Positions 9,186 through 22,114 are shown, numbered from the stretch's first letter. The stretch: 64,000 nt of DNA from Nocardia sp. BSTN01 (GCF_015354405.1 NZ_JADKYP010000025.1:1-64000); one strand, 5' to 3'. The notes: generated by a model from the sequence alone, not told the origin. Translations and numbers: made by a program.

Positions 9186-10400
9186 ATGAAGATGCTGGCG
9201 CTGTTGTCCCGCAACACCGAAACGCTTCCCGGCGTCACCGGGATGGCCCGGGTGGACCGCAATACCCGGCGTCTGCTCAAGCGGGTCGGCTCGGGCGATG
9301 TGGTGGTCCTCGACGAGATGGACATCGATCGCCTCACCGCTGACCGGCTCGTCGAGGCCGGCGTGGCGGCGGTGATCAATGCCTCGCCCTCGATATCCGG
9401 CCGCTATCCGAACCTCGGCCCGGAAGTGCTGGCCGCCAACGGAATCGTGTTGCTGGATGCTGTCTCCGCCGACGTCTTCGGCAAGATCAAGGACGGCGGC
9501 AAGGTCCGCATCGATGCCGGTGTGGTGTATGCCGACAAGTTGACCAAGAAGGAACCGGAGGTTCTGGTCGAGGCCATCGAGCTCACCGACCAGGTCATCG
9601 CCGAGCGGATGATCGCGGCGCGCAACGGGCTGGCCGATCATCTGGAGGCCTTCGCCGGCAACACGACCGAATACATCCGGACCGAAAGCGCGATGCTGAT
9701 CGACGGTCTCGGAGTTCCGTCCCTGGATCTGTCGATGCGCGGCCGCCACGTCGTGGTGGTCGCCGACGGGGTGGACAGTCGCGACGATCTCAAGGCGATC
9801 AAGCCGTTCGTCAAGGAATACGCGCCGATTCTGGTGGGCGTCGGCCGCGGCGCCGACATCCTGACCAAGGCCGGATACCGCCCCGATCTGATCGTCGGCG
9901 ACCCGGAGGAGATCACCGCGAGCGCGCTGAAATGCGGTGCCGAGCTGATCCTTCCGGCCGATACCGACGGACATGCCAAGGGGCTGGAGCGAATTCAGGA
10001 CCTGGGCATCGGCGCCACCACCTTCCCGTCCTCGGGATCGGCGGCGGATCTGGCGCTGCTGCTGGCCGATCATCACGGGGCCGCGCTGATCATCACCTGC
10101 GGGGCGCCGGCCTCGCTCGACGACTTCTTCGATCGCAGCCGCCGCGAATCGGCGCCCGCGATGTTCCTGACCCGGCTCAAGGCCGGGCCGAAACTGATGG
10201 ACGCCAAGGCCGTGGCCACCCTCTACCGGCAGGGCAACTCCGGATGGGCGACCGCGCTGGTGGTGCTGGCCGCGCTGATCGCGCTGATCGTCGGACTGCT
10301 CGTGTCCTCGCATCTGGGCAGCGATGTGCTGGATTGGCTGGATTCGGCGTGGCGGCAGTCGCAGGACTGGCTGCATCGACTATCGGACCGTCGGGGGTAG
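9186..10400 (+). CDS. steA: putative cytokinetic ring protein SteA
   Basis: The 404-residue protein matches the actinobacterial SteA family (Rv1697-like): NTRRLLKRVGSGDVVVLDEMDIDRLTADRLVEAGVAAVIN near the N-terminus, then a thiamine-pyrophosphokinase-like domain (GADILTKAGYRPDLIVGDPEEI at about 220, DTDGHAKGLERIQDLG). One transmembrane helix lies at about residues 345-375 (ATALVVLAALIALIVGLLVSS), leaving a short extracellular tail. In Corynebacterium SteA and SteB form a complex that controls cell separation by activating the peptidoglycan hydrolase RipA. It sits next to mctB/steB as expected. The ATG at 9186 has no strong ribosome site. Confidence 0.88.
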   Translation: MKMLALLSRNTETLPGVTGMARVDRNTRRLLKRVGSGDVVVLDEMDIDRLTADRLVEAGVAAVINASPSISGRYPNLGPEVLAANGIVLLDAVSADVFGKIKDGGKVRIDAGVVYADKLTKKEPEVLVEAIELTDQVIAERMIAARNGLADHLEAFAGNTTEYIRTESAMLIDGLGVPSLDLSMRGRHVVVVADGVDSRDDLKAIKPFVKEYAPILVGVGRGADILTKAGYRPDLIVGDPEEITASALKCGAELILPADTDGHAKGLERIQDLGIGATTFPSSGSAADLALLLADHHGAALIITCGAPASLDDFFDRSRRESAPAMFLTRLKAGPKLMDAKAVATLYRQGNSGWATALVVLAALIALIVGLLVSSHLGSDVLDWLDSAWRQSQDWLHRLSDRRG

Positions 10401-10417
10401 AGAAAGCAGTGGGTTCC

Positions 10418-11332
10418 ATGCGTCGGCTCGTCGTCTCCCTGACCGCGATCTTTCTGGCATTGGCGGTGGGTGCGGCGCTCGGCGCCGTCGTCCGTCACGG
10501 TGGTTCGGGTGGCGGTGACGATCTGGCCCGGCGCAACGACGCGCTCGCCGCGGCCAACGGGCAACTCGAACGGCAGGTCGGTGCGGCCAACGACTTCATC
10601 GCCCGCTCGGCGGGGCGCATCCTGAACGGAACCCTCGCCGATCACACCGTGCTCGTCTTCACCACACCGGATGCCGACGGCGGCGATGTCGACGCGGTGA
10701 CGGCGGCGCTGACCACCGCCGGGGCGACGATCACCGGGCGGGTGGCGCTCACCGACGCCTTCGTCGACGCGTCGCAGGGGGACCGGTTGCGGACCGCGGT
10801 GACGAATATGATCCCGGCCGGGGCCCAGTTGCAGACCGAGGCGGTCGATCAGGGCAGCCTCGCCGGTGATCTGCTCGGCCTGGCATTTCTCACCGACCCG
10901 GCCAACGGCGCCGACCGTGCCACCGGGCAGGAGCGCGGACTGATCGCCGACACGTTGCGCAACGGTGGTTTCCTCGGCGCCGGCGATTTCGCGCCCGCGC
11001 AGCTGGCGGTGGTGGTGACGGGGGCGGGCGTGCGGGCCGACCACGACGGGCAGGGTTCGATCACCGCGCATTTCGCCGGGGCGCTGCGCGGACGCGGGGC
11101 GGGGCTGGTGCTGGCGGGGCGGGCCGGCTCCTCGGGCGGATCGGGTCCGATCGCCGAGGTGCGCCGCGACAACCGCCTCGACGCGGCGGTGTCCACGGTC
11201 GACAACGTGGACCGCGAGACGGGCCGGGTGACAACGGCTCTCGGCCTCGCCGAGCAACTGGGCGGCAAAACCGGTCACTACGGCACCGGGCCGGAGGCGA
11301 CGTCGCTGTCGGTGACCGCTTCACCCGGCTGA
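10418..11332 (+). CDS. SteB/MctB-type outer-envelope protein (copper transporter family)
   Basis: This protein of about 304 residues has an N-terminal signal anchor (LVVSLTAIFLALAVGAALGAVV), then a coiled-coil-prone stretch (RRNDALAAANGQLERQVGAANDF) and an alpha/beta domain ending near residue 295. It belongs to the family containing mycobacterial MctB (Rv1698), reported as a copper-resistance membrane protein, and corynebacterial SteB, a partner of SteA. The position directly after steA supports the SteB role. Start is ambiguous: GTG at 10409 or ATG at 10418 in the same frame, with weak AGAAAG at 10401-10406; I use the ATG. Confidence 0.82.
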   Translation: MRRLVVSLTAIFLALAVGAALGAVVRHGGSGGGDDLARRNDALAAANGQLERQVGAANDFIARSAGRILNGTLADHTVLVFTTPDADGGDVDAVTAALTTAGATITGRVALTDAFVDASQGDRLRTAVTNMIPAGAQLQTEAVDQGSLAGDLLGLAFLTDPANGADRATGQERGLIADTLRNGGFLGAGDFAPAQLAVVVTGAGVRADHDGQGSITAHFAGALRGRGAGLVLAGRAGSSGGSGPIAEVRRDNRLDAAVSTVDNVDRETGRVTTALGLAEQLGGKTGHYGTGPEATSLSVTASPG

Positions 11333-11451
11333 GCGTGCCCACCGTCATCGACCGCGATCGGATGATCGGTCACGTCGGAGCGAGTGCCGGGCGATCGGCG
11401 CGTCCGGGGCGCTGCGTCATGGGGTTGCTGCGCTGAATGAGACGCAAGTGA

Positions 11452-13907
<2,456 letters not shown>

Positions 13908-13913
13908 GCGGAA

Positions 13914-13938
13914 CCGGCCGGGTGCGGCACCCGGCCGG
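13914..13938 (+). terminator. hairpin after the NUDIX gene
   Basis: A perfect 11-bp stem, CCGGCCGGGTG with CACCCGGCCGG, closes on a 3-nt loop 7 nt after the NUDIX stop. No T-run follows, as is common for high-GC actinobacterial terminators. Confidence 0.7.
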
Positions 13939-14065
13939 GCACCTCGGGCGCACGAACTGTGTTTCGTGCGAACGAATGTCGTCGGCTGCTGTCATGATGA
14001 CACCGTGAATGTCGCTGTTCCCGCCGCTCCGGCGGTCGTCGCGCCGCTACCGGGCGGGTGAACCC

Positions 14066-14998
14066 GTGGTGGAGCGGCAGATCCAGGCCTATCTCGACCA
14101 TCTGACGGTCGAGCGCGGCGCGGCGAGCAATACGCTCAGCGCCTACCGCCGTGATCTGCAGCGATACCGGGAGTTTCTGCGACAGCAGGATATCGGTGAT
14201 CTGGACCGGGTGACCGAGAACCAGATCGCCGATTTCGTCGTCTCGCTGCGGGCGGGCGGCGAGGGCTATCCGGCGCTGGCCGCCAGTTCGGCCGCCCGCG
14301 CTCTGGTCGCGGTGCGCGGCCTGCACCGGTTCGCGGCCGCCGAGGGATTGACCACCGGAGATGTCGCGCACGGGGTGAAGCCGCCGACACCGGCGCGGCG
14401 ATTGCCGAAAGCGCTTCCGTACGAAGATATTTCCCGGCTGCTCGAGGCGGCGGGCGGCGGAGACGACGCGGGATCGGGAGGCGGGCCGCGCGGGCTGCGG
14501 GACCGCGCCATGCTGGAGTTGCTGTACTCCACCGGCGCCCGGATCTCGGAGGTGGTCGGACTCGACGTCGACGATATCGACACCACCGGTCGCGCGGTCG
14601 TCCTGCACGGCAAGGGCGGTAAACAGCGCATGGTCCCGATCGGGCGGCCGGCGCTGGCGGCGGTCGACGCCTATCTGGTCCGCGGCCGGCCCGCGCTCGG
14701 CGCCCGCGGCAAGGGCACTCCCGCCCTGTTCCTCAACGCTCGCGGCGGCCGGCTCTCGCGGCAGAGTGCCTGGCAGGTTCTGCAGGACGCGGCCGATCGG
14801 GCCGGGATCGGCGCCGCGGTGTCGCCGCACACGCTGCGGCACTCGTTCGCTACCCATCTGCTCGACGGGGGCGCCGACGTGCGGGTCGTGCAGGAGTTGC
14901 TGGGGCACGCCTCGGTGACGACCACGCAGATCTACACCCTGGTCACGGTCAATACGCTGCACGAGGTGTGGGCCACCGCGCATCCGCGGGCGCGGTAA
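14066..14998 (+). CDS. xerD: site-specific tyrosine recombinase XerD
   Basis: XerD resolves chromosome dimers at dif. The protein has the SAM-like core-binding domain (residues about 5-90, [26 protein letters not shown]) and the catalytic domain with Arg in [13 protein letters not shown], Lys in GKGGKQR, His-x-x-Arg in [15 protein letters not shown], His in [14 protein letters not shown] and the Tyr nucleophile in that same segment. The frame opens at ATG 14009, but those first 19 residues are arginine-rich and unlike the family; GTG at 14066 or 14069 gives the normal XerD N-terminus, so I use 14066. It stands alone between the NUDIX gene and parA. Confidence 0.93.
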   Translation: MVERQIQAYLDHLTVERGAASNTLSAYRRDLQRYREFLRQQDIGDLDRVTENQIADFVVSLRAGGEGYPALAASSAARALVAVRGLHRFAAAEGLTTGDVAHGVKPPTPARRLPKALPYEDISRLLEAAGGGDDAGSGGGPRGLRDRAMLELLYSTGARISEVVGLDVDDIDTTGRAVVLHGKGGKQRMVPIGRPALAAVDAYLVRGRPALGARGKGTPALFLNARGGRLSRQSAWQVLQDAADRAGIGAAVSPHTLRHSFATHLLDGGADVRVVQELLGHASVTTTQIYTLVTVNTLHEVWATAHPRAR

Positions 14999-15296
14999 CG
15001 CGCCGGCCGCGGCGGCGCGATATCGGGTGCGGATTGCCGCAAAGGGTTTCCCAACACCCCCTCGAGGCGACAGAATGCGGTTGGTGCCGTGAGGACACGG
15101 TGTTGTGGCACGGGCAATGACACAAGTGCGCAACGATCGGGGGCGTTCCCCAAGCGTGTCCGATCGGGGGTCTTGCGCTCGGAGGCGGTAGCGTCTATTG
15201 CGGCGGTCCGGTACATCGGCGTCCGGTGTAGCGATCGCCCGCTGTTCCGCAGCGCGCGGCGGGGCAATGAGCAGGAAAACTGAAGGAGCAGCGGAC
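14999..15296. other. intergenic region ahead of parA
   Basis: No gene visible. In mycobacteria several genes lie between xerD and parA (Rv1702-Rv1707), which are absent here. The promoter of the parA-scpA-scpB group is expected here, but no clear hexamers stand out. Confidence 0.4.
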
Positions 15297-16268
15297 ATGA
15301 CGACAGCCGGCCCGGCCGAGCCGCCGAACAGCGCTGCGGCAGAACCGCTTTCGAATATCCGAACCGGCCTCCGAATCGAACAGGCGGCCCGCAGACTCTG
15401 GGAGGCGAACGACATCGTGGCGGACGGTACCGAACTCGGCCCGACCGGACGCCCGCTGCGCGACATTCCCGAACCACCCCCGTCGTCGCGCAACGGTGAC
15501 GCCCTGATCGTCGCCATGTGCAATCAGAAGGGCGGCGTCGGCAAGACCACCTCCACCATCAATCTCGGTGCGGCGCTGGCCGAGTACGGCCGCCGGGTGT
15601 TGCTGGTCGACCTCGACCCGCAGGGCGCGCTGTCGGCCGGGCTGGGCGTGGCCCACCACGACCTGGACCTGACCGTGCACAATCTGCTCGTCGGCGGCCG
15701 GGCGAGCGTCGACGACGTGCTGCTCAACACCAAGGTCGACGGGATGGATCTGCTGCCGAGCAACATCGATCTCTCGGCGGCCGAAATTCAGCTCGTCAAC
15801 GAGGTCGGGCGGGAACAGACCCTCGGCCGCGCGCTGGCCCCGCTGCGCGATCGCTACGACTACATCCTCATCGACTGCCAGCCGTCGCTGGGTCTGCTCA
15901 CCGTCAACGCGCTGGCCTGCGCCGACGGCGTGATCATTCCGATGGAATGCGAATACTTCTCGCTGCGCGGGCTCGCGCTGCTGACCGACACCGTCGAGAA
16001 GGTGCGGGACCGGCTCAACCCGCGGCTGGCGCTGTCGGGCATCGTTGTCACCATGTTCGATGCGCGATTGCTGCACTCCCGGCAGGTGATGGCCCGGGTG
16101 GTGGAGGTGTTCGGCGATCTGGTGTACGACACCGTGATCAACCGGACCGTCCGTTTCCCCGATGCCAGTGTCGCCGGTGAGCCGATCACCACCTGGGCGC
16201 CGAAATCCGGTGGCGCGGAAGCGTATCGGGCGATGGCACGGGAAGTCATCCACCGGTCGGGCCGGTGA
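15297..16268 (+). CDS. ParA-family ATPase (Rv1708-like)
   Basis: The 323-residue protein has a deviant Walker A (CNQKGGVGKTTSTINLGAALAEYGRRVLLVD split across residues 73-105) and Walker A' DLDPQGALSAGLG, the hallmarks of ParA/Soj segregation ATPases, after a polar N-terminal extension of about 70 residues. Further motifs are YDYILIDCQPSLGLLTVNAL and IIPMECEYFSLRGLALL. No parB is adjacent, so this is the second, ScpA/ScpB-linked ParA of actinobacteria rather than the oriC-proximal one. ATG at 15297 has GAAGGAG at 15282-15288; an upstream ATG at 15267 is less well supported. Its stop overlaps the scpA GTG. Confidence 0.92.
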   Translation: MTTAGPAEPPNSAAAEPLSNIRTGLRIEQAARRLWEANDIVADGTELGPTGRPLRDIPEPPPSSRNGDALIVAMCNQKGGVGKTTSTINLGAALAEYGRRVLLVDLDPQGALSAGLGVAHHDLDLTVHNLLVGGRASVDDVLLNTKVDGMDLLPSNIDLSAAEIQLVNEVGREQTLGRALAPLRDRYDYILIDCQPSLGLLTVNALACADGVIIPMECEYFSLRGLALLTDTVEKVRDRLNPRLALSGIVVTMFDARLLHSRQVMARVVEVFGDLVYDTVINRTVRFPDASVAGEPITTWAPKSGGAEAYRAMAREVIHRSGR

Positions 16269-17137
16269 GCGAGGCCGGACCACCGGCTGCCGAGGTCGTA
16301 CCGGAGAACAAGCCCGACGGGTTCCACCTGCGGCTGAGCAATTTTCAGGGTCCGTTCGACCTGTTGTTGCAGCTGATCAGCCAGCGGCGGCTCGATGTGA
16401 CCGAGGTGGCGCTGCACAAGGTCACCGACGAGTTCATCGCCTACACCAAAGAGCTCACCGCGAGCCTGGAACGCGATCCGACGCTGCGGGCGGATCGGAT
16501 TCTCGATCAGACCACCGAATTTCTGGTGGTCGCCGCGACCCTGCTCGATCTGAAGGCCGCCCGGCTGCTGCCCTCCGGTGAGGTCACCGATGCCGACGAC
16601 CTGGAACTGCTCGAAGCGCGCGATCTGCTGTTCGCGCGGCTGCTGCAGTATCGGGCGTTCAAACAGGTCGCCGAACTGCTCGGTGAGCTCGAGGCCGCCG
16701 CGTTGCGCCGGTATCCGCGGGCGGTATCGCTGGAGGAACGCTTCCTGGATTTGCTGCCGGAGGTGAGTCTCGGCGTCGACGCGGCGGGTTTCGCCGATAT
16801 CGCCGCGGCCGCGTTCCGGCCCCGGCCGCGGCCGACGGTCGGGCTGGACCACCTGCACGCTCATTCCATCTCCGTCGCCGAACAGGCCGCGCTGGTTCTG
16901 GAGATGCTGAAGAAGCGCGGGGTGGGGGAGTGGTCGACGTTCCACGATCTGTGCGCCGACTGCGAGATGCCGATCCAGATCGTCGCGCGCTTCCTCGCGC
17001 TGCTCGAGCTGTACCGCGGCAAGACGATCGAATTCGACCAACCCGACCCGCTCGGCCCGCTGGCGGTGCGCTGGATCGGCGACGAGGCCGAGGGTGCGCC
17101 CGCCGAGCCCGTGACAATCGATGAGGACTACGGATGA
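16265..17137 (+). CDS. scpA: segregation and condensation protein A
   Basis: ScpA is the kleisin that bridges the SMC heads in bacterial condensin. The 290-residue protein opens with FHLRLSNFQGPFDLLLQLISQRRLDVTEVALHKVTDEFIAY near residue 20, the diagnostic N-terminal kleisin helix bundle, and ends with a winged-helix segment (VARFLALLELYRGKTIEFDQPDPLGPLAVRW). GTG at 16265 overlaps the parA stop, and its own stop overlaps the scpB ATG by 4 nt. All three are one transcription unit. Confidence 0.95.
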   Translation: MSEAGPPAAEVVPENKPDGFHLRLSNFQGPFDLLLQLISQRRLDVTEVALHKVTDEFIAYTKELTASLERDPTLRADRILDQTTEFLVVAATLLDLKAARLLPSGEVTDADDLELLEARDLLFARLLQYRAFKQVAELLGELEAAALRRYPRAVSLEERFLDLLPEVSLGVDAAGFADIAAAAFRPRPRPTVGLDHLHAHSISVAEQAALVLEMLKKRGVGEWSTFHDLCADCEMPIQIVARFLALLELYRGKTIEFDQPDPLGPLAVRWIGDEAEGAPAEPVTIDEDYG

Positions 17138-18246
17138 TGCCGCACGGTGAGCAGCCCAGTGAACGCGCGGAGGCCGAAGGCCGCGAGACCGCGGTGGGGG
17201 CCGCGGGTACGCCGGAGCAGGCCCGAACCGAGGCCGCCGCCCCGGCAGACGATGTCGCAACCGAAACTGTGGCGGAGAACGCAGACATCGTGCCGGACGA
17301 GCAAGCGCCGCATACCGGCACCGTGGCATCACCGGCCGAACCGAGCGGGCTCGACGTCGATGACACGCGTATCGACGACGCTGGGAGACGAGCCCCGGCG
17401 ATCGACGCAGCGCCCACCGACGATGCAGGGACCGGTGCGGCGGTCGCGGGCGCGGGGGTTGCGCCCGCAGGTGGTGTGCCGGAGATCGTTGCCCCGTCCG
17501 GAGTTCCGCAGAACGGAGTCGCGCGGGCCGGGCGTACTCGACCATCCGCCGGTGCAGCCGGGTCTCCCGGCGAGGCGCGAACCGCGGCAGGGAACGACGC
17601 GGACGACGAGGAGGCTGCCCGTCCGCTCGACGATCAGGAGTTGCGGTCGGCGCTCGAGGCGATGCTGCTGGTGGTGGATGCGCCGGCGCCGGTGGAACTG
17701 CTCGCGGCGGCGGTCGACGACGCACCCGCGCGGGTCGAGCGGGCGTTGCGGGAGATGTCGGCGGAATGGACTGCGCGGGGCAGCGGAATCGACCTGCGCT
17801 ACGTGGGCGACGGGTGGCGTCTGTACACCCGCACCGAGTACGCGCCCTACGTCGAACGTATGCTGTTGGATGGGGCGCGGTCCAAGCTCACCAGGGCCGC
17901 TTTGGAAACATTGGCGGTTATCGCCTATCGTCAACCGGTTACGCGAGCACGAGTGAGTGCCGTGCGCGGGGTGAACGTCGACGGCGTGATCCGCACCCTG
18001 GTGGCGCGGGGACTGATCGCCGAGGCGGGCGCCGACGTCGACACCAACGGCACCCTCTACGTCACCACCGAACTGTTCCTGGAACGGATCGGGCTCGCGT
18101 CGCTGGCGGAACTTCCGTCGCTGGCGCCCCTGCTACCGGGCGTCGACCTGATCGACGAGATCAACGAGAGCCTGGAGACCGACCCCCGGTACACCAGGCT
18201 GAAGAAACCCGCCGAATCGGATATCGATCTCGGCACCGAGGATTGA
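17134..18246 (+). CDS. scpB: segregation and condensation protein B with long N-terminal extension
   Basis: The conserved ScpB part lies at about residues 163-340 (LRSALEAMLLVVDAPAPVELLAAAV, SGIDLRYVGDGWRLYTRTEYAPYVE, LTRAALETLAVIAYRQPVTRARVSAVRGVNVDGVIRTL), two winged-helix domains that bind ScpA. The first 160 residues are an alanine/glutamate/aspartate/proline-rich, apparently disordered extension; mycobacterial ScpB is about 231 residues in total against 370 here. The start at 17134 (ATG ATG) gives the 4-nt overlap with scpA; no ribosome site deeper in the extension looks better. Codon use stays GC-rich through the extension, so it is probably real coding sequence. Confidence 0.9.
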   Translation: MMPHGEQPSERAEAEGRETAVGAAGTPEQARTEAAAPADDVATETVAENADIVPDEQAPHTGTVASPAEPSGLDVDDTRIDDAGRRAPAIDAAPTDDAGTGAAVAGAGVAPAGGVPEIVAPSGVPQNGVARAGRTRPSAGAAGSPGEARTAAGNDADDEEAARPLDDQELRSALEAMLLVVDAPAPVELLAAAVDDAPARVERALREMSAEWTARGSGIDLRYVGDGWRLYTRTEYAPYVERMLLDGARSKLTRAALETLAVIAYRQPVTRARVSAVRGVNVDGVIRTLVARGLIAEAGADVDTNGTLYVTTELFLERIGLASLAELPSLAPLLPGVDLIDEINESLETDPRYTRLKKPAESDIDLGTED

Positions 18247-18287
18247 CCGGATCCGCAGCGGATCCTGTCGACTGATCAGAGGACCAC

Positions 18288-19868
18288 GTGAATACACCCG
18301 CTCGCCGAGATGGCACACCGGACCGTAGGAAAAGACAGAGCGACCCGCCCCGCGGCGGCGGACGCACGGCACGAGGGGCGGCCGGCCGCTCCGACCGCGC
18401 CGACGACGGCCGCGGCGGATCGCGCGGCGACCGGTACGGACGCCGGGAGGACAGCTACAGCCGCGGCGGCGACAACCGCGGAGCACGCTCCGGCCGCGGG
18501 GACGACCGTTACAGCCGCGGGGGCGACAGCGGCTACAGCCGGGGTGGTGACCGCCCAGGGCGAGGCGACGATCGTTACGGGCGTGGTGGTGACCGCTCCG
18601 GTCGTGGGGACGACCGTTACGGTCGTGGAGGGGACAGCTACGGACGTGGTGGTGACCGTTCAGCCCGAGGAGATGACCGTTACGGCCGCGGGGGCGACAG
18701 CGGCTACAGCCGGGGTGGTGACCGCCCGGGCCGAGGGGACGATCGTTACGGCCGCGGGGGCGACAGTTACGGGCGTGGTGGTGACCGGTCCGGTCGCGGA
18801 GACGACCGCTACCACCGTGGCGGCGAGAGCTATGGCCGCGGTGGCGACAGCGCCGGACGCGGTTCGCGGTCCGAAGGCGGCTACGGCCGCGGTGATCGGT
18901 TCGCTCGCGGCCAAGCGGCCGGTGACTCGCGGTACGGCCGCGGCGATGCCCGCCCGTCGCGCGGCGATTCGCCCGCCGGATCGCGGGACCGCGGCGCCGC
19001 CGCCGGTCGCCCACGCGCGGCCGCCCCGAAGCCGAAGAAGCGCAAGACTCCGCCGACCGTGCTGAGCTTCGCCAAACCCGCCCGTCACCAGCATGTCGAG
19101 GCCGCGGAATCCGGTCCGAAGAAGTTGCCGTGGGGTGAGGGCGAGCGGCTGCAGAAGGTGCTCGCCAAGGCGGGCGTGGCCTCGCGCCGCGCGGCCGAAG
19201 AGCTCATCGAACAGGGCCGCGTCGAGGTCGACGGTGCGGTCGTGCGCGAACAGGGCCTGCGCATCGATCCCGATACCGCCGTGGTGCGGGTCGACGGGGT
19301 CCGGGTCGTGGTTCGCGACGAGCAGGTCTACCTGGCGCTGAACAAGCCCAAGGGCTTCCAGTCGACGATGTCGGACGAAATGGGCCGCCCCTGTGTCGGC
19401 GATATCGTCGCCGAGCGGGTCATGGCCGGTCAGCGGCTGTTCCACGTCGGCCGCCTCGACGCCGACACCGAGGGTCTGCTGCTGCTCACCAACGACGGCG
19501 ACCTCGCGCATCGGCTGATGCACCCGTCGTTCCAGGTGTCGAAGACCTATCTCGCGACGGTGCAGGGTGAAATGCAGCGTGGCGTCGGCAAGCAGCTGCG
19601 CGACGGTGTCGAACTCGAGGACGGCCCGGCGAAGGTCGACAAATTCCAGGTGCTCGAGGTCGCCGAGGGCAAAACGCTGGTCCGTGTGATCCTGCACGAG
19701 GGCCGTAAGCACATCGTGCGGCGGTTGCTCGCGGAGGTCGGGTATCCGGTGATCGCGCTGGTTCGCACGCATATCGGGCCGGTCGCGCTGGGTGATCAAC
19801 GGTCGGGCACCCTGCGGGTGCTGGGCCGCGACGAAATCGGGAAGTTGTACGAGGCGGTGGAGTTGTGA
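18288..19868 (+). CDS. RluB-type rRNA pseudouridine synthase with RGG-like N-terminal array
   Basis: The catalytic half matches the RsuA/RluB family: S4 domain at about residue 283 ([31 protein letters not shown]), then the synthase domain with catalytic Asp in [17 protein letters not shown] near residue 388 and [18 protein letters not shown] near 465. It isomerises a uridine in 23S rRNA. The first 240 residues are repeats of the type [16 protein letters not shown], followed by a basic linker ([11 protein letters not shown]). The mycobacterial counterpart Rv1711 is about 254 residues, so the array doubles the protein. GTG at 18288 is preceded by GAGGACC; the stop overlaps the cmk GTG. Confidence 0.92.
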   Translation: MNTPARRDGTPDRRKRQSDPPRGGGRTARGAAGRSDRADDGRGGSRGDRYGRREDSYSRGGDNRGARSGRGDDRYSRGGDSGYSRGGDRPGRGDDRYGRGGDRSGRGDDRYGRGGDSYGRGGDRSARGDDRYGRGGDSGYSRGGDRPGRGDDRYGRGGDSYGRGGDRSGRGDDRYHRGGESYGRGGDSAGRGSRSEGGYGRGDRFARGQAAGDSRYGRGDARPSRGDSPAGSRDRGAAAGRPRAAAPKPKKRKTPPTVLSFAKPARHQHVEAAESGPKKLPWGEGERLQKVLAKAGVASRRAAEELIEQGRVEVDGAVVREQGLRIDPDTAVVRVDGVRVVVRDEQVYLALNKPKGFQSTMSDEMGRPCVGDIVAERVMAGQRLFHVGRLDADTEGLLLLTNDGDLAHRLMHPSFQVSKTYLATVQGEMQRGVGKQLRDGVELEDGPAKVDKFQVLEVAEGKTLVRVILHEGRKHIVRRLLAEVGYPVIALVRTHIGPVALGDQRSGTLRVLGRDEIGKLYEAVEL

Positions 19869-20635
19869 GTGGTGTGGACATGCTGGACGATCGGATCCGA
19901 GGAGGCCGTGACGTGGTGGAATCCGGCATCGGCGACGGCATCCCCGGCGCGGAACTCGTCGTCGCCATGGACGGGCCTTCGGGCACCGGCAAGTCGAGTG
20001 TGTCGCGCCGTCTCGCGGCGCGGCTCGACGCACGCTATCTCGACACCGGCGCGATGTACCGCGTCGCGACGCTGCGGGTGCTGCGCAGCGGTGTCGAGCT
20101 GACCGATCCGGCCGAGATCGCGGCCGCCGTCAAGGATCTGCCACTCACCATCGGCACCGATCCCGGCCACGAGCTGATCGAACTCGACGGCGAGGACGTC
20201 TCGTCCGAGATTCGAGGCGACGCCGTGACCAAGGCGGTCTCCGCCGTCTCCGCCGTGGCCGAGGTACGGACGCAGCTCGTCGCGTTGCAGCGCGAGCTCG
20301 CGGCCGCGGCCGGGCGCATCGTGGTCGAAGGCCGCGACATCGGCACGGTCGTGCTGCCCGACGCCGATGCCAAGATCTATCTGACCGCCTCGGCGCAGGC
20401 CCGCGCGGCGCGGCGCAATCAGCAGAACATCGTCGAGGGCCGCGGCGACGATTACGAGGCGGTGCTGGCCGATGTGCAGCGCCGCGACAATCTGGATTCC
20501 ACCCGCGCGGTCTCGCCGCTGCGCCCGGCCGCGGACGCGGTGCAGGTCGACACCAGCGAGCTGAGCATGGACCAGGTCATCGACGAGCTGTACCGGGTTG
20601 TGGCGCAGCAGATTACGGTGGGAGAGCGTAGATGA
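19865..20635 (+). CDS. cmk: cytidylate kinase
   Basis: Cmk phosphorylates CMP and dCMP. The 256-residue protein has the P-loop [17 protein letters not shown] near residue 35, the [12 protein letters not shown] substrate segment, and [32 protein letters not shown], all family hallmarks. About 28 polar residues precede the domain; GTG at 19865 gives a 4-nt overlap with the synthase gene, and a start nearer the domain cannot be excluded. Its stop overlaps the der ATG by 4 nt (ATGA), so the three genes are coupled. Confidence 0.95.
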   Translation: MSGVDMLDDRIRGGRDVVESGIGDGIPGAELVVAMDGPSGTGKSSVSRRLAARLDARYLDTGAMYRVATLRVLRSGVELTDPAEIAAAVKDLPLTIGTDPGHELIELDGEDVSSEIRGDAVTKAVSAVSAVAEVRTQLVALQRELAAAAGRIVVEGRDIGTVVLPDADAKIYLTASAQARAARRNQQNIVEGRGDDYEAVLADVQRRDNLDSTRAVSPLRPAADAVQVDTSELSMDQVIDELYRVVAQQITVGERR

Positions 20636-22074
20636 GCCCGAGTGTGACACCGAGTTCGAACTCCGACACCCTCGCCGGCGACGGCATCTGGACCGACGAA
20701 ACCGAGTGGGAGATCGCCGATTTCGAGGGTGACGCGGATGCCCACGAGCATGTGCCGATGCCCACCCTGGCCGTCGTCGGCCGGCCGAACGTCGGCAAAT
20801 CGACGCTGGTGAATCGGATTCTGGGCCGCCGCGAGGCCGTCGTGGAGGATATCCCGGGCGTCACCCGTGACCGGGTGTCCTACGAGGCGAGCTGGGCCGG
20901 ACGCCGATTCCTGGTGCAGGACACCGGCGGCTGGGAGCCCGACGCCAAGGGGCTGCAGCAGGCGGTGGCCCGGCAGGCCGAACTGGCGATGCAGACCGCC
21001 GATGCGATCCTGCTGGTCGTGGACGCCACCGTCGGTGCGACCGCGACCGACGAAGCGGCGGTGAAGGCGTTGCGGCGCTCCAAGACTCCGGTGATCCTGG
21101 TCGCCAACAAGGTCGACGGCGAGAAGGCCGAGGCCGATGCGGCGGTGCTGTGGTCGCTCGGTCTCGGAGAGCCGCGGATGGTGTCGGCGACGCACGGCCG
21201 CGGTACCGGCGATCTGCTCGACGATGTCCTGGCGGTGCTGCCGGAGACTCCGCGCGAGGGTTCCGGGGGAGGCGGCCCGCGCCGCGTGGCGTTGGTCGGC
21301 AAGCCGAATGTCGGAAAGTCGAGCCTGCTGAACAAGCTGTCCGGTGACGAGCGCTCGGTGGTGCACGATGTCGCCGGAACGACGGTCGATCCGGTCGACT
21401 CGCTGGTCGAATTGGGCGGCAAGACATGGCGTTTCGTCGACACCGCGGGTCTGCGCCGCAAGGTCGGCACCGCCGACGGAACCGAGTTCTACGCCTCGTT
21501 GCGCACCAAGGCCGCCATCGAGGCCGCCGAGGTCGCGATCATGCTGATCGACGCCTCCGAACCGATCACCGAGCAGGATCTGCGGGTGATCGGCATGGTC
21601 GCCGATGCCGGTCGCGCGCTGGTGCTCGCGTTCAACAAGTGGGATCTGGTCGATGAGGATCGCCGCTACCAGCTCGAGCGTGAGGTCGAGCGCGAATTGG
21701 TGCGGGTGCCGTGGGCGCAGCGGGTGAACATCTCCGCCCACACCGGCCGCGCGGTCCAGAAGCTCGTTCCGGCAATGGAAACCGCACTCGAGTCCTGGGA
21801 CCAGCGGATCCCCACGGGCCGGCTCAACACCTGGCTCAAGGAGGTCATCGCGGCGACGCCGCCGCCGATGCGGGGCGGGCGCTTGCCGCGCGTGCTGTTC
21901 GCGACCCAGGCGACCACCCGGCCGCCGACGTTCGTGCTGTTCACCACCGGGTTCCTGGAGGCCGGCTACCGCCGTTTCCTGGAGCGCCGCCTGCGTGAGG
22001 AATTCGGTTTCGACGGTTCGCCGGTACGTATCTCGGTGCGGGTGCGCGAGAAGCGGGATCGGTCGAAGAAGTAG
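20632..22074 (+). CDS. der: ribosome biogenesis GTPase Der
   Basis: Der (EngA) has two tandem GTPase domains and acts in 50S subunit assembly. The 480-residue protein shows G1 motifs GRPNVGKST (about residue 50) and GKPNVGKSS (about 225), G3 DTGGWEP and DTAGLRRK, G4 NKVDG and NKWDLVD, and the C-terminal KH-like domain ([30 protein letters not shown]). About 40 acidic residues precede the first domain, as in other actinobacteria. It ends the conserved block and is followed by a hairpin. Confidence 0.96.
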   Translation: MSPSVTPSSNSDTLAGDGIWTDETEWEIADFEGDADAHEHVPMPTLAVVGRPNVGKSTLVNRILGRREAVVEDIPGVTRDRVSYEASWAGRRFLVQDTGGWEPDAKGLQQAVARQAELAMQTADAILLVVDATVGATATDEAAVKALRRSKTPVILVANKVDGEKAEADAAVLWSLGLGEPRMVSATHGRGTGDLLDDVLAVLPETPREGSGGGGPRRVALVGKPNVGKSSLLNKLSGDERSVVHDVAGTTVDPVDSLVELGGKTWRFVDTAGLRRKVGTADGTEFYASLRTKAAIEAAEVAIMLIDASEPITEQDLRVIGMVADAGRALVLAFNKWDLVDEDRRYQLEREVERELVRVPWAQRVNISAHTGRAVQKLVPAMETALESWDQRIPTGRLNTWLKEVIAATPPPMRGGRLPRVLFATQATTRPPTFVLFTTGFLEAGYRRFLERRLREEFGFDGSPVRISVRVREKRDRSKK

Positions 22075-22083
22075 TGGAAAGTG

Positions 22084-22114
22084 CCGGTGCGGGCGGGTTT
22101 TCCGTCCGCACCGG
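22084..22114 (+). terminator. hairpin after der
   Basis: Nine-base arms CCGGTGCGG and CCGCACCGG pair perfectly 9 nt after the der stop; CGG/CCG can extend the stem inward past one mismatch around the GTTTT loop. No T-run follows. Confidence 0.65.

Noticed and set aside
14005-14061. GTG start just before the xerD frame
   Set aside because: That frame stops after 19 codons and is unrelated to XerD.
18310-19065. Ala/Thr-rich frame inside the pseudouridine synthase gene
   Set aside because: Shadow of the repeat array; it ends before the S4 domain and has no family motif.
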